From an uncultured Schlesneria sp. (lineage in GTDB: Bacteria; Planctomycetota; Planctomycetia; Planctomycetales; Planctomycetaceae): a DNA stretch of 37,011 nucleotides. Below, piece after piece: positions 1 through 11,000 of this stretch. The position numbers and the translations under genes were made by a program. Below the pieces are notes generated by a model that worked only from the letters and a program-made list of their open reading frames with translations, made no database searches and had not been told where the DNA came from. The DNA is taken from NCBI GenBank assembly GCA_903834925.1, contig CAILLA010000067.1, positions 1-37,011 on the forward strand. Reading direction: 5' to 3'. How positions within the stretch are numbered: position 1 is the stretch's first letter; each line of letters opens with the position of its first letter.

Positions 1-717
1 TATTTCACGGCGAAAATCAGCGGGCCTGGAGTGAAAGAAAGCCTGCGCCAGGTGCGGATTGCTTCCAACGCACGCGTGATCGTCAAGCGAAACAACTTAT
101 TACCCATCTTTGCTCCATTGCCAGCGGGCAAGATTCCATTCACGCTGGAAACGAACTCTTACCGAGCCGCGTTAATTGATTATGCGCGTGATAAGGGTGA
201 TTTTCGTCTGATGAGTCTGGCTGAATCGGTTCAACGGAAACTTGAATTGGCTCGCAAGAAAGCGATGGAATCCGCGAACCGCGTTGTCGCAGAACCCGAT
301 TCAGCGTCCGACACTCTTCCTGCGGAACAGCCGATGCAAAGCGACAATCCAGAGCTCCATCGAATTGCCTTCATTCCGATGGAATCCACGGAATATCTCA
401 AAGAGAAATCGTTGGTTGAAGTATTCGAGAAAGAGCAAGCGCCGATCTCATCGCTGGACTTGCAGAAACTTTTTGGAATTATCCCCCCAGTCCGCGGAGT
501 CAAAAAACCAAAGCGAGTCATCGAACAATTTGCTGGAACGAAGCGCCTTGAAGACGTTGAGATTTCGCCCCGAAATCAGATTGAGAATTCTCAACGGTCG
601 CCGCAACAATCGAATAATCCGAACAATAAAGTGGTCGACGAGAGCTTCGACGATCAACTTGAGTACACGTTCACCAAGCCGCCAGCGCCGAACAACGATT
701 CCGCCAAGGATCGCTGA
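1..717 (+). CDS. CpaB/RcpC-like pilus assembly protein, C-terminal part (partial at window start)
   Basis: The reading frame is open from base 1 (Y-F-T-A-K-I-S...), so the gene begins upstream; the GTG at 31 is probably internal. The segment around residues 15-60 of the visible protein (VRIASNARV, then IPFTLETNSYRAALIDYA) follows the pattern of the CpaB/RcpC C-terminal half, where 'vrVLA' is followed by 'vTLevtpeqAelialA...G'. The rest is a hydrophilic, Pro/Asn/Gln-rich tail of about 120 residues. CpaB-family proteins belong to the Tad/Flp pilus machinery at the cell envelope. A TadC-like gene follows 114 bases downstream on the same strand, which supports this. The call rests on a weak pattern plus context; another secretion-related protein is possible. 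Confidence 0.5.
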   Translation, partial: YFTAKISGPGVKESLRQVRIASNARVIVKRNNLLPIFAPLPAGKIPFTLETNSYRAALIDYARDKGDFRLMSLAESVQRKLELARKKAMESANRVVAEPDSASDTLPAEQPMQSDNPELHRIAFIPMESTEYLKEKSLVEVFEKEQAPISSLDLQKLFGIIPPVRGVKKPKRVIEQFAGTKRLEDVEISPRNQIENSQRSPQQSNNPNNKVVDESFDDQLEYTFTKPPAPNNDSAKDR

Positions 718-831
718 GCATTTTCGTTTTGGAATGCCTGAAACTTTGAACGACTGAAGTTCGAGATTCACCGCAACTTAGCTGTTGGCAATTCTGCGGA
801 TTCGCTTATGATTTTGTGAGGGTATCCGGAG

Positions 832-1821
832 ATGGATGACGGAGTGATGGCGGTCCTGTTCTTTCTGGTGATTTCGACGACGGCATTTCTGTTGGTCCAG
901 CGGTCATTTGACTCAGCGTCGAAACGAAAAAAGCGACTGCCGCAGGACCCTGAGAGCTTGCGCGGCCGGCCGATTTTGCCCGAGCCTTGGCTGGAGGCAT
1001 TAAATTCTACAAACCCTCGAGTCAATGACGAGGCGTCGACCGAAATGTCCGGTCTGTTGATGTCCGCTGGCTATCGTCGTCCGAGCGCACTTGCAGAATT
1101 TCGATCCTTGCGTACCGGCCTGGTCATTTTGGGCCTGCTCATCACGGGTATGTTAAGTGTTCTGTCGCCAGACCGTTTCGTGCTTCCGGTGATGGGAATC
1201 GGTCTGGTGATGACTTTACTCGCGTTCAGCTTCCCACGTCTGATTGTGGAATTGAAGTCACGCGCACGGGGCCGGGCGATTTCGCGAGGTTTGCCGGCCG
1301 CGCTTGACCTGCTTTCGATCACTCTCGAAGCCGGTCTGGACCAGGGCCAGGCTGCGCTCCGGGTCGCCGATGCCCTGAAACGAGTCTATCCGGAAATGTC
1401 CGAAGAACTTCGCACGACTCACCGGTTAACAAACTATCAGTCGACGGAATCGGCGTGGAAGGGGATGTCAGACCGAGTCAGGACGGAAGAGATTCGCAAC
1501 TTTACATCGATCTTTATCCAGTCGGGCCGAACGGGTTCAGATGTTGCAGAAGCACTAAGGGAATATTCTGACGCTTACCGTGCGGGGGCTCGGCAGCGGG
1601 CGGAGCGGCAAGCCAATGTGGCGAGCTTCTGGATGCTCTTCCCCACCATCAGCTGTCTTTTCGTCGCTTCTGCAATTGTACTCGTCGGCCCGCCCTACTT
1701 TGGCTTCTTTAAAGGGGGCGAATCTGATCAGCTACGCGATATTCAAAAACAATCCGTTCCAAAAACCAAGTTGAATCCAACTCGCAACCCGAATTCCACC
1801 AGTCCCCCAGGTAACTCGTGA
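832..1821 (+). CDS. tadC: TadC-like type II secretion system F-domain protein
   Basis: This is a 329-residue membrane protein with a short N-terminal hydrophobic segment (about residues 8-23), a hydrophobic region at about 95-140 and a C-terminal one at about 263-290. The cytoplasmic stretch ISRGLPAALDLLSITLEAG, then LDQGQAALRVADAL, and later EIRNFTSIFIQSGRTGSDVAEAL are the hallmark repeats of the GspF/TadB-TadC domain. In Tad/Flp systems TadB and TadC form the inner-membrane platform that couples the assembly ATPase to pilin. The ATG at 832 has GAGG about 10 bases upstream; ATG 847 is an alternative. The C-terminal tail after residue 292 is polar and low complexity. The partial CpaB-like gene upstream is co-directional, and no other tad gene follows, so this is the 3' edge of the locus. 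Confidence 0.85.
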   Translation: MDDGVMAVLFFLVISTTAFLLVQRSFDSASKRKKRLPQDPESLRGRPILPEPWLEALNSTNPRVNDEASTEMSGLLMSAGYRRPSALAEFRSLRTGLVILGLLITGMLSVLSPDRFVLPVMGIGLVMTLLAFSFPRLIVELKSRARGRAISRGLPAALDLLSITLEAGLDQGQAALRVADALKRVYPEMSEELRTTHRLTNYQSTESAWKGMSDRVRTEEIRNFTSIFIQSGRTGSDVAEALREYSDAYRAGARQRAERQANVASFWMLFPTISCLFVASAIVLVGPPYFGFFKGGESDQLRDIQKQSVPKTKLNPTRNPNSTSPPGNS

Positions 1822-1889
1822 ATTTTCACTCGCGCTTAAGATTGATCAGGGCGCACGTATGGCAATGACCCAAAGTTGGCATTTTCAAA

Positions 1890-2423
1890 TCAAGGCATCG
1901 TCGGCATGGCGTCGATTGTTTCCATCGCACGAATCGGCCCAGAACCAGGCGGGCAGGCAGCATTGGAACTCATGACCGATTCAGTCGGCATCCCATTCGT
2001 TGAGCGAACGTATCGAGGATAATACCAATGCCCGAAATACCAGGGGGCCGGTCGAGCGCTATACCAGAGCGACCGTGACGGGTTCCAGTCGGGTTTTCGT
2101 TCTGGAAACAGCGGCAAGTTCGACGGCGGTATGGCATAGGCGGGATTGTACCGCGTTTGTCGATAATAGTCGCGGTGGTAGACCGGGTACGGTGACGCAA
2201 CGTAGGCGGGAACGCGATCGTAACCGGCATACTGTGGTTCCGACGTTTGCGTTGTTGAATATCTCGTGTTTGGGGCAGCATCGTTCGTTTCGATGGCCCG
2301 ATATGCCCCCACCGTCGACCCACCGTCTGTTGTAGAATTCCTCGTTCGATCTTGTGCGTAAGTTGACTCAAGATTCAGAATCAACTGCAACGCAAGTAAC
2401 CCAACTGGAATTCGACGGTTCAT
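1890..2423 (-). CDS. Small secreted Tyr/Pro-rich protein of unknown function
   Basis: The chosen ATG at 2423 begins M-N-R-R-I-P-V-G-L-L-A-L-Q-L-I-L followed by A-Q, which reads as a Sec signal peptide cleaved near residue 24. A longer frame reaches 2516 but would bury the signal peptide. The mature part (about 153 residues) is rich in Tyr, Pro, Arg and Ser (for example PAYVASPYPVYHRDYY), with no domain that I recognise. Such short Tyr/Pro-rich exported proteins are common in planctomycetes. It is convergent with the tadC-like gene and divergent from the aminotransferase. No strong ribosome binding site is visible. Function unknown; that it is a real exported protein is an inference from the signal peptide and the full-length open frame. 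Confidence 0.55.
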   Translation of the reverse strand: MNRRIPVGLLALQLILNLESTYAQDRTRNSTTDGGSTVGAYRAIETNDAAPNTRYSTTQTSEPQYAGYDRVPAYVASPYPVYHRDYYRQTRYNPAYAIPPSNLPLFPERKPDWNPSRSLWYSARPAPWYFGHWYYPRYVRSTNGMPTESVMSSNAACPPGSGPIRAMETIDAMPTMP

Positions 2424-2844
2424 GATTTTACTCGCACAAACATCTTCCATGCGGGTCATGAATTCACCATTTCCCGTTTTCATTGTTCTATTGGGGATAT
2501 CGTCGATCGAACGCAACGAACTTTGGGAAAGCTTTGCCGTTTACTTCAAATCTAGCGAAGAAACGGAGTTTTTTATTCGAAACAAATTGAAATCGTCGAG
2601 AAATCCTAAAGAAGGCGACGGAAATCACGTGCTCAATAACTTCGTACGGGTCGGCGGAAACCGAAACTTAAATCGCATTTTCAAATACGACAGATGTCAA
2701 CCTTTTTTCCTCGGTGTTTAAAATCTCCATTTTGGTGCAATCAGTCCTTTCGGAACGTGGCGCTCTTTAACGTGATCGCTGAATTTGAAATACTCATAAT
2801 GATTTTAGCGCGGGTTCTTCTGAGAGTTGAGGAATATCCAGACG
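2424..2844. other. Intergenic region between divergent genes (421 bases)
   Basis: This region separates the small secreted protein (minus) from the aminotransferase (plus) and should hold both promoters. The short open frames here lack codon-like composition and convincing ribosome binding sites. I see no clear hairpin, repeat or recognisable -35/-10 pair. Confidence 0.5.
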
Positions 2845-4239
2845 ATGTCTCATTCGATTGCTTTTGCTGGCGAAACACGTTCGAACGCTGTCCGTCAGAT
2901 TGTGGCTCAGTCCGAACCTGCGGCTTTAAGAACTTATACGCCGTCGCAGGCCGTATTTGCCAAATCGGCGGGCGTATTTCATTGGACTCCTGAGGGTCGA
3001 AGGCTTTACGACTATTCTTCTGGAGTGCTCGTGGCCAACCTCGGCCATAACCCGAAGCGCTGGTTGCAGAATTTTGGCAAGTACATGGGTTGGTCGGCCG
3101 AGATTTTTGCCGGGACGACCGCAGGTGCTGACGAATACGTTCCTGCTGTGACAATGACGGCGTATAACGGAATCACGGAAATCGAAACTCTGGCGGTTGA
3201 ACGACTGCTCGCCAATCTGAGAAAATCCGAAGGGAGCAATCGCCTGAATACGATTGTCTGGGCGGCCTCGGGGTCAGAAGCGATCCAGAAGGCGCTCTGG
3301 GCATGCCTCGGATGGGACCGCACTCGTGAAATGATCCTGGCCACTCGGTTCGGATTCCACGGTAAGAAGGGTTTGGCGAATGCGGTCACCGGATCGGAAA
3401 AAGATCCGGAACGAGACCCTCGCGTCAAATTCATCAGCTTTCCAATGGAAGAAATCATCGACGCCGGATACGACCCACATTCCATCGATCTGGCAAAGTA
3501 TCGACAAGAGTTGGACGATTTATGGCGGCAGTTTGGTCGTAAACTCGCGTGTCTGATTACTGAGCCATATCTTGGTGGCGGGGGGAGCTTTCATCCATCC
3601 GCTGCTTACCATCAGATGCTTCAGCAATTCTGTCGTGAACACGACATGTTGCTGATCTTCGATGAGGTTCAGGCGAACTTCGGCCGTACGGGAAAAATGT
3701 ATGCATTTGAAGCTTACGGCATCGAACCCGATATGGTTGTGTTGGGTAAAGGGCTTGGGAATGGCGTTCCTGTCGCTGCGGTTGCCTCACGTGGTGACAT
3801 CTTTGGTGCCATGAAATACGGGGAGGCGTCAGATACATGGAGCGCAAACCCGCTTTCATGTGCTGCCGTGTTGGCAACGCTCGACGAGTTCGAATCAACG
3901 GATGTCTTAAGCCATACGCGCAACCTGACGCCAGTTTTTCAGAAAGGCCTGGAGCGATTGAAGTCGACGGGGATCGTCAATCATGTTCGCGGGGAAGGCC
4001 TTGTCTTTGGATTCGAATGTTCTGCCGTGGGAGCGCTGACTGCGGGTGAAGTCGCCGCGAAGATCGTCGAAGCGTGTTATCTGGGCCGAGACAATCTTGG
4101 CATTCATCTTCTGGGTGCATTGGCAGGAAAAGTACTGCGAGTCAGTCCGCCACTGACGATCACGATAGACGAGGCCAGGCAGTCACTTGACCTGTTGTAT
4201 GAACTTGTCGCTTCGCTGGCGACAACACTGCGCGGTTAA
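2845..4239 (+). CDS. Class III pyridoxal-phosphate aminotransferase
   Basis: The 464-residue protein has the full class III (ornithine/GABA/acetylornithine type) plan: the YSSGVLVANLGH segment near the N-terminus, a WAASGSEAIQKAL phosphate-binding stretch, the LIFDEVQANFGRTGKM motif with the PLP-contacting Asp at about residue 273, and the Schiff-base Lys in VVLGKGLGNGVP at about residue 302. It should transfer an amino group between an amino acid or amine and a 2-oxo acid in the cytoplasm; the substrate cannot be read from the sequence. ATG 2845 is preferred over the upstream TTG 2827 because GAGG lies about 12 bases before it. The gene stands alone: a divergent gene upstream and a convergent glycosyltransferase gene 19 bases downstream. 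Confidence 0.9.
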   Translation: MSHSIAFAGETRSNAVRQIVAQSEPAALRTYTPSQAVFAKSAGVFHWTPEGRRLYDYSSGVLVANLGHNPKRWLQNFGKYMGWSAEIFAGTTAGADEYVPAVTMTAYNGITEIETLAVERLLANLRKSEGSNRLNTIVWAASGSEAIQKALWACLGWDRTREMILATRFGFHGKKGLANAVTGSEKDPERDPRVKFISFPMEEIIDAGYDPHSIDLAKYRQELDDLWRQFGRKLACLITEPYLGGGGSFHPSAAYHQMLQQFCREHDMLLIFDEVQANFGRTGKMYAFEAYGIEPDMVVLGKGLGNGVPVAAVASRGDIFGAMKYGEASDTWSANPLSCAAVLATLDEFESTDVLSHTRNLTPVFQKGLERLKSTGIVNHVRGEGLVFGFECSAVGALTAGEVAAKIVEACYLGRDNLGIHLLGALAGKVLRVSPPLTITIDEARQSLDLLYELVASLATTLRG

Positions 4240-4258
4240 TCACGATAGTATTGGCGAG

Positions 4259-5371
4259 TCATACTGAAGAAGAAATGGGGTGGGATTGTTTTGGATGGAG
4301 CACTTCTTTGACGACCGACAAGGCGTCAGGAGTGCCGTTCAAATTGCCTTTTAGAGGTGTCAGATTTTCTCGAAACTCCTCAAGTCGCACAAGAAATTGA
4401 TGGAATTGTTTTGAATGGAATTTTTCAGCGGTCATCCAGTCACCCGCCCCCATTAGACGCAGAAAATGAGCGTTAATCTGCTGCTCATGGTGCATCTCTT
4501 CAGGAATCGCAAACACCGGCTTTCCGTAATAAAGTGCCTCGCCAAGTAACTGATTTCCTGCAGCGCTGAACAGGCCGGCGCAGGCGGCGAGATCTTCGAC
4601 GAAGCGATGCTCATCAATGGCATGGTACGACAGGCTACCAACAGACGGTTTCTCGCCCAGACCGTAAATACGGACGGGCCAACCGCAATTGGCAAGGATG
4701 TTGATCACTTCAGGCGGGGTGTTTGAACGCAGATAGGACAACAAAAAGTTGTTCGTACTCGGTTCCTTCGAGACGATTTCCGGTCGCAGCATCGGACCGA
4801 CTTGCCGGACATGTTCGAAGCCCCGTTTCAACGGTGGTGTATAAAATGACGAGGCAACGGCGGTGTAGTCACCCCATCCGTAGTACCAACGGACAGCCCA
4901 GCTCATCCACCATGCATATCGCCTTAACAAGAATGGGAGGCTGCTGAGGTCATAGGCCATCAACACATGTTGGTGATCGATACTCATCCAGGGAAGGCCA
5001 CTCAATCGAGCGGCACGAGGGAGGGTTGGTTCAAAATCCGAAATGGCAAGATCAGGCTGCTCTGCATCGATCCGACGACGCAACGCATCAACTAACGCAG
5101 GCATCTCGCGTCGGGCAAATGACATCGCCCCGGCCGTGGACTTGAACAAGTCGAGCTTGCCGCCGGTATAGCGAAACTGCAAACCGGAAACTCGCATCAG
5201 ACGGACGTTGTCGACCTGCGTTGTCCCGTATGTTTTCACGAGAAAGTCGTAGGCATCACCCGATGCAAACAGCACTAATTCATGTTCGTGCCGCAGATGT
5301 TCGGCCAGCGTGAGTACTCGCACCGCGTGTCCGCGACCCTCGCCAGCCATACTGTAGAAGATTTTTGCCAT
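4259..5371 (-). CDS. MurG/MJ1255-like glycosyltransferase (GT-B fold)
   Basis: This 370-residue protein begins M-A-K-I-F-Y-S-M-A-G-E-G-R-G-H-A-V-R. The glycine-rich GxGRGHAxR start is typical of the MJ1255/MurG-type family of glycosyltransferases. A second diagnostic stretch near residues 270-290 (SAAGNQLLGEALYYGKPVF) is the nucleotide-sugar-binding loop of GT-B enzymes, with the acidic residue and 'GKP'. No membrane segment is evident, although Trp/Tyr-rich stretches around residue 150-165 may touch the membrane. The likely role is sugar transfer to a lipid or envelope acceptor; donor and acceptor are unknown. The start lies 9 bases after the stop of the esterase gene, so the two are probably co-transcribed. 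Confidence 0.8.
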   Translation of the reverse strand: MAKIFYSMAGEGRGHAVRVLTLAEHLRHEHELVLFASGDAYDFLVKTYGTTQVDNVRLMRVSGLQFRYTGGKLDLFKSTAGAMSFARREMPALVDALRRRIDAEQPDLAISDFEPTLPRAARLSGLPWMSIDHQHVLMAYDLSSLPFLLRRYAWWMSWAVRWYYGWGDYTAVASSFYTPPLKRGFEHVRQVGPMLRPEIVSKEPSTNNFLLSYLRSNTPPEVINILANCGWPVRIYGLGEKPSVGSLSYHAIDEHRFVEDLAACAGLFSAAGNQLLGEALYYGKPVFAIPEEMHHEQQINAHFLRLMGAGDWMTAEKFHSKQFHQFLVRLEEFRENLTPLKGNLNGTPDALSVVKEVLHPKQSHPISSSV

Positions 5372-5380
5372 CTGTATTTC

Positions 5381-6427
5381 TTACTTGAGCGAATACTTCT
5401 GAAAGAACTCCCAGATTAGTTCATTCGCCGAGATATTTCGTGCGGTCCTGCCGAGAAAAGCAATTGGAAGTTGCCGTCCCGGCCATGTATGTCCGCCACC
5501 TTCAATGGCGACTAAGACCACATCGGCTCCGTCCTTGCTGCCGCTGTAAGTGCGGCGCGTCACCTTCATCTTGTCGCCTTCTTTCGACAATGTATCCGTC
5601 AAAGGTTTCTCGTCGCATCCGTTCGACTTTACCCAGGTCAGCACCGAGTCCTCGACACCTTTCAGTCGAACAAACGACTGCGTTGTGCCGATTGGCGGCC
5701 CATAAGGAACGATCTCGTCTTTTGTCCCGTGAAAATGCATGACAGGGACAGAACGTTTTGGTTCGCCGATATCCGTTGCCATCGTTCCCCCAACGGGGGC
5801 AATTGCAGCAATTCGTTCTGATAATTCGACCGCCAATCGGTAGCTCATCATGCCACCATTACTCATGCCGCACGCGTAAACTCGTTTTTCATCTACGTTG
5901 ACCAGCGTGGCAAGTTCATCGAGAAGTTTTGAGATGAAGTCGACATCGTCGACGCGTTCGTCTTTAAATCTTCCAATCAAACCACCGGCATTCCACGTCA
6001 GGAATGACCCAGTCCCTGTTCCGCTCGGGTAAACGACGATGAACCCTTTTGTGTCGGAAGTTTTATTCAAACCGGTAAACCAGACCATCATCGATCCGTT
6101 CATCCCGGCTCCATGCAGTGCCAGAACAACCGGAGTTGGTTTCTTGGCGTCATACTCCACAGGAACATGAACGATGTACGTCCTTTTCCGTTCGCCGACC
6201 ACGATGTGACGAACATGATCGCCGGGTGACAGAGCAATGTGTTCAGCGTCGACAGGAGCATCAGCAGCCGGTTTGTCCTGGCCAATTGAAGTAAGACTCG
6301 TCAGCCCGACAATCAAAATCACTTGCCAGAACTTTGCGCCGCTCCGATTCCGTGGTCGCGTCGGCGTTGGGTCAACATTGTGGGATACTTCAGGACCACC
6401 TGGACGACTCAAACAGAGTGTTCCCAT
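5381..6427 (-). CDS. Secreted PHB-depolymerase/feruloyl-esterase-like (LpqC type) hydrolase
   Basis: This is an alpha/beta hydrolase of 348 residues. The oxyanion-side segment VVLALHGAGMNGSMM, the nucleophile elbow GMSNGGMMSY (Ser at about residue 190), an acid region HFHGTKDEIVPYGP and the catalytic His in GGGHTWPG match the esterase PHB depolymerase (LpqC) family. The N-terminus has a hydrophobic stretch (KFWQVILIVGLTSLTSIG) after about 30 residues, so it is probably exported. The long N-terminal extension suggests the true start could be further in, for example a GTG at codon 14. It should hydrolyse ester bonds in polyesters or in aryl esters of plant polysaccharides. It lies 125 bases after the DUF1501 gene and 9 bases before the glycosyltransferase gene. 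Confidence 0.8.
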   Translation of the reverse strand: MGTLCLSRPGGPEVSHNVDPTPTRPRNRSGAKFWQVILIVGLTSLTSIGQDKPAADAPVDAEHIALSPGDHVRHIVVGERKRTYIVHVPVEYDAKKPTPVVLALHGAGMNGSMMVWFTGLNKTSDTKGFIVVYPSGTGTGSFLTWNAGGLIGRFKDERVDDVDFISKLLDELATLVNVDEKRVYACGMSNGGMMSYRLAVELSERIAAIAPVGGTMATDIGEPKRSVPVMHFHGTKDEIVPYGPPIGTTQSFVRLKGVEDSVLTWVKSNGCDEKPLTDTLSKEGDKMKVTRRTYSGSKDGADVVLVAIEGGGHTWPGRQLPIAFLGRTARNISANELIWEFFQKYSLK

Positions 6428-6552
6428 GTTTCATCTCTTTTCTTGGATTTGGCTAAACTTGACGGAACAAGGCGCTCGCGACTCAACCGTCAGGGTCGTC
6501 GATTCATTGCTGCAATTTTGCCGCATGTTCTGGCACCAATCGAGAAATCATA

Positions 6553-8022
6553 TCACGCCAGCAATTCTTTGATGATTTTCGGGCCTTCGACCCCGGTCAG
6601 TCTCTGGTCAAGTCCCTGGAACTTGACGGTGAATCGTTCGTGGTCGATCCCCAGGCAGTGCAGCATCGTCGCGTTCAGATCATTGATATGGACAGGGTTT
6701 TGGACCACGTTGTAACTGAAGTCGTCGGTCTCGCCGTAGACCTGCCCCCCCTTGATTCCGCCGCCCGCCAACCACATGCAGAAGTTGCGCGGGTGATGAT
6801 CCCGACCGTAATTGTCCTTGGTCAGTGTCCCTTGCGAATAGATCGTTCGTCCGAATTCGCCGCCCCATACGACAAGCGTCTTATCGAGCATCCCTCGTTG
6901 TTTCAGGTCCGTCAGCAAGGCGCCGATTGGCTGATCGGTATCCTCACACTGTGACCGCAAATCGCGAGGCAGATTCCCGTGCTGATCCCAGCCACGATGC
7001 AGAATCTGTACGGCCCGAACGCCTCGTTCAACAAGTCGCCGCGCAAGTAAAGCACTGGCCGCGAACGTGCCGGGTTTGGTGACATCCGGCCCATACATGT
7101 CCAGTGTCGCTGCCGTCTCTTGTTTAAGATCCGTCAAGTCAGGCACGCTGGTCTGCATGCGAAATGCCATCTCGTATTGGGCCATGCGAGTCAACGTTTC
7201 CGGGTCGCCAAATTGCTCAAGCGTACGACGATTGAGTTCGCTCAGTGTATCGAGCATCGCGCGACGGTTTTGTGAACTGACACCGGGTGGGTTCTGAACG
7301 TAAAGGACCGGATCGCCAACATGCCTCAATGCGACTCCCGTGTACTTGCTCGACAAGAAACCACTTGACCACATACGCGTGAACAATGCTTGAGCCGCAG
7401 CACCAGACTTCCATGTCGGAGTGAGTACAACAAAACCAGGCAAATCATTGCTGACACTGCCCAGTCCATACGAAAGCCACGAACCAAGGCTCGGTTTACC
7501 AGGAACTTCGCTGCCCGTCATGACGAACGTACAAGCAGGATCATGGTTGATCGCGTTCGTGTGGACGGTCTTCACGACCGCGATGTCATCGACACACTTG
7601 GCCGTGTGCGGCATCAGTTCACTGACCCATGTTCCACATTGACCATGCTGGCTGAACTTGAACATCGAAGGAGCGACCGGCAACCGGGTCTGCCCACTTG
7701 TCATCGTAGTAATCCGCTGTCCCATACGGATCGAGTCTGGCAAATCTTTATCGTAATATTCCGCCAGCTTCGGTTTATGATCCCACAGATCGACCTGAGC
7801 AGGGCCACCGTTCATATGCAAATAGATGACGTTCAGGGCTTTTGGAGCAAAGTTCGGGAACCCTGGCAACGGCGGGTGCATCCGCGTTGGATCGGCTGCC
7901 TCTTGCGCCAATAGCGACGAGGCCGCGTTCATTCCCAAAGCGACGCCACCCAGGCGAATCCCCGTTGAACCAAAAAATTGACGTCGGTTCAGAGCAAGCT
8001 GTTGATCGAAAATTGGATTCAT
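6553..8022 (-). CDS. DUF1501 domain protein with Tat signal
   Basis: The 489-residue protein starts with a twin-arginine signal (L-N-R-R-Q-F-F-G-S, Arg 13-14, then a hydrophobic run to about residue 38). The body carries DUF1501 hallmarks: [20 protein letters not shown] near residue 65, [24 protein letters not shown] and [22 protein letters not shown]1501 belongs to the alkaline phosphatase/sulfatase-like superfamily and is greatly expanded in planctomycetes, where it usually sits beside PSD1/DUF1553 cytochrome proteins, as it does here. Only 2 bases separate it from the stop of the PSD1 gene, so translation is probably coupled. Export by Tat suggests a metallo- or cofactor-binding protein folded before transport. 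The enzymatic role is not established for the family. Confidence 0.93.
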   Translation of the reverse strand: MNPIFDQQLALNRRQFFGSTGIRLGGVALGMNAASSLLAQEAADPTRMHPPLPGFPNFAPKALNVIYLHMNGGPAQVDLWDHKPKLAEYYDKDLPDSIRMGQRITTMTSGQTRLPVAPSMFKFSQHGQCGTWVSELMPHTAKCVDDIAVVKTVHTNAINHDPACTFVMTGSEVPGKPSLGSWLSYGLGSVSNDLPGFVVLTPTWKSGAAAQALFTRMWSSGFLSSKYTGVALRHVGDPVLYVQNPPGVSSQNRRAMLDTLSELNRRTLEQFGDPETLTRMAQYEMAFRMQTSVPDLTDLKQETAATLDMYGPDVTKPGTFAASALLARRLVERGVRAVQILHRGWDQHGNLPRDLRSQCEDTDQPIGALLTDLKQRGMLDKTLVVWGGEFGRTIYSQGTLTKDNYGRDHHPRNFCMWLAGGGIKGGQVYGETDDFSYNVVQNPVHINDLNATMLHCLGIDHERFTVKFQGLDQRLTGVEGPKIIKELLA

Positions 8023-8024
8023 GT

Positions 8025-11000
8025 TTAGTTCCGGTTCAGAGTTTCATCAGTATTAAGAACCAAATTGGCCAGCATGGTCCAGGCCGCTGTTTCGATTTCC
8101 GGGGCGACGTTCTTCGGTTTGGATTCACCAACGTTCACAACCTTTTTCGCGGCATCTGGGTTCGCCGTGAATAAAGTGGTCTGTTTTTGTAGCGACGCTG
8201 TCAGTAACGAAGTCTCGTCCGTTGTCGGCGTGCGGGATAAGACCGTTCGATAGAGATACGTCAGTCGCTCGTCGGTCGTTTTGCCACCGTCGATCAGAAC
8301 TCGTTCGGCCAAAGCTCGAGCTGCCTCGAAGTGTTGCACATCGTTCATCAGTTGCAGAGCTTGCAGCGGCGTGTTGCTTCGTTCGCGAACCGTACAGACC
8401 TGTTCTCGATTCGGCGCATCGAAGTTTGACATGAACGGCGGTGGTGCCGTCCGTTTCAAGAACGCATAAACGCTTCGCCGATAAAGCGACGAACCATGAT
8501 CCTGCATGTAAAACCGCGTATTGCTGTCCGAGTAACCAACCGGCTCCCAGATATTGGCGGGTTGATAGGGCTTCACGCCGCGTCCACCCATTGTCAGGTC
8601 GATCAACCCGGATGTGAACAAGACATTGTCCCGAACCTGTTCAGCATCCAGCCGGATTCGAGGGCCACGCGCGTAAAGGCGATTGTGGGGATCTGCAACC
8701 TTAACATCGGGCATTAACTTGCCCTGACGGCGGAAGGCATCGGAAGTCAGCAGAAGCTTGAGCAGCTTTTTGGTATCCCAGCCATTCTCACGATACTGGT
8801 TGGCCAGCCAATCAAGCAGTTCCGGATGGCTGGGGTTTTCTCCCTGGGTGCCAAAGTCATAACTTGTTTTGACCAACCCTGTGCCAAACACTTGTTGCCA
8901 CAGACGGTTCACCGTCACGCGGGCGGGGAGCGGATTCTCGGGTGTGACCAGCCATTTGGCGAGATCCAGCCGGTTTAGCCTGGCCTCGGGTGTACTCTTT
9001 GCAATTGGAGGGAGAACTGCAGGAACAGCCGGTTCAACCGGATCTCCTTTCTTGTCATATTGACCGCGGACCATAATGAACGATTCGCGAGGTTTATCAG
9101 TATCTTTGAAAATGAATGTCCCTGGAGCCGTCTCTTCGGCAATGATGCGACTGATGCGAGACGTCTCCCAGGCGATCCGAGCCGACGCAATTTCGTCGTT
9201 CACAGGCCGCGCGATAACGGCAAGGTAGAACCGTCGTAGTTTCGCCGTTTCGTCAGCGGATAAAACCTTTTCAGGTCCACCTTGAATCAGGGCATTCAAC
9301 TCTCCAGGAAGTTCTGGCGGGATATTTGTTCCGAGACTTTTACGCCAGGCTGTCAAAGATTCCAGTGGGTCCGTGGCAGGGTCGGTTTGACCTGACAGAC
9401 TTACTGCATCCCAGTACGCGATACCGCCTGTCTGACTGAGCTTAATCCCGTTCAATCGTTGTCCAGGATTCAGACCAACATCCACTGATGACACGGTCAG
9501 TTTGTTCCATTGACCCGGCACGATTGGAGAAGGATTCGTACCATCGCGGACAAGACCCTGATCGGTCTTTCTCCACGTGACGGTTTTTCCGTTCGTTGCA
9601 CCGAAGGCAACGGACGTTGGAGTATCGACCGCATCTACCATCACATAAACTTCGATCGTCGCTTCGTGCGGGACGACGACTGGACGAAGTTTTAATTCGA
9701 TTTCATCGTTGTACGATGAAGCAAACGCCTGTCGAATCAAGCGTCGACCAGATGCCGCTTTGAAAGCAGGATCGGTCATCCAGTCGATTGGATTTCGCGA
9801 TGAACTTCTTGAAGTCGCTCCAATTGGGTATGCATCATCTACAAGAATGTCGTGAATTGGTTTTCGACCGAGCGGCGATTTGGATTCCGCTGGGTCAGAA
9901 TAACTGGTGTCCGTACTGATGGTTTCAAGCCATTCGCGAGCATCTCGTTCGACCTTAGACGCTCCACTCGCTGCCGCCATCTGCTTCGGATCAGGCAACT
10001 TCAAAAACGGCGCTGTGATGTTTGTGTTGCCATCCATCGCAGGATCGGCTGCGTTATTGAAGAACGCGTACAATGAGTAAAACTCTTTCGTCGTTAACGG
10101 ATCATACTTGTGATCGTGGCAAACGGCACAGCCGGCCGTCAGACCGAGCCATGCTTGCGAGACGGCAGTCGTTCGGTCGACGGCATATCGATAAACGAAT
10201 TCTTCGGGGATGGCCCCCCCTTCACTGGTCGTGACATTACAACGATTGAATCCGGTTGCGACGAGTTGGTCACGTGTGGGGTTTGGTAACAGATCGCCTG
10301 CGACTTGCCAGACCGTGAACTGGTCGAATGGCAGATTCTCATTGAAGGCCCGGATGACCCAGTCACGATAAGCCCACATTTGGCGCTCGTTATCCAGATG
10401 TAGCCCATGTGTATCGGCGTACCTCGCGACGTCGAGCCAATGCTTAGCCATTTCTTCTCCATAGCGAGCAGAAGCGAGATACCGATCAATCATCCTTTCA
10501 TAGGCACCAGGATTTTGATCTGCCAGATACTCGTCAATTTCCTTGATCGTCGGTGTCAAACCCGTCAGTGTCAAAGCGACTCGCCGGATGAGCGTTTCGC
10601 GATTTGCCTCTGGCTGCGCTGACAAGCCGAGTTGTTGCAGTCTCGCGTTCAGAAACTGGTCGACAGGATGAGTGACCCCGGCAATCTCAGGGGCAGCAAC
10701 TTTGCTGATCGGCTCAAACGCCCAATGTTTCTGATACTTCGCCCCCTGTTCAACCCAGCGTTTTAACGTTTCTTTCTGCTCAGCCGTCAGGGTTTTGTTC
10801 GAATCATGGGGTGGCATGACTTCGGACTCGTCGGTCGAATGGATTCGCTTGATCAAGAGACTTTCGTTCGGTTGGCCGGGAATAACAACCGGAGTCTTCC
10901 CTTGAAAGACACCTTCAGCCGTATCCAACCGCAGTTCCGCTTTTCGCGTCTGGGCTGCCGGCCCATGACAATGAAAACACTTATCGGCAAGGATCGGCCG

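Noticed and set aside
2741-3154. Minus-strand frame at the aminotransferase start
   Set aside because: It is antisense to the conserved N-terminus of the aminotransferase and has no family features.
7390-7914. Long plus-strand open frame opposite the DUF1501 gene
   Set aside because: It is the antisense shadow of a gene with clear family motifs; its composition is Arg/His-rich and it has no ribosome binding site.
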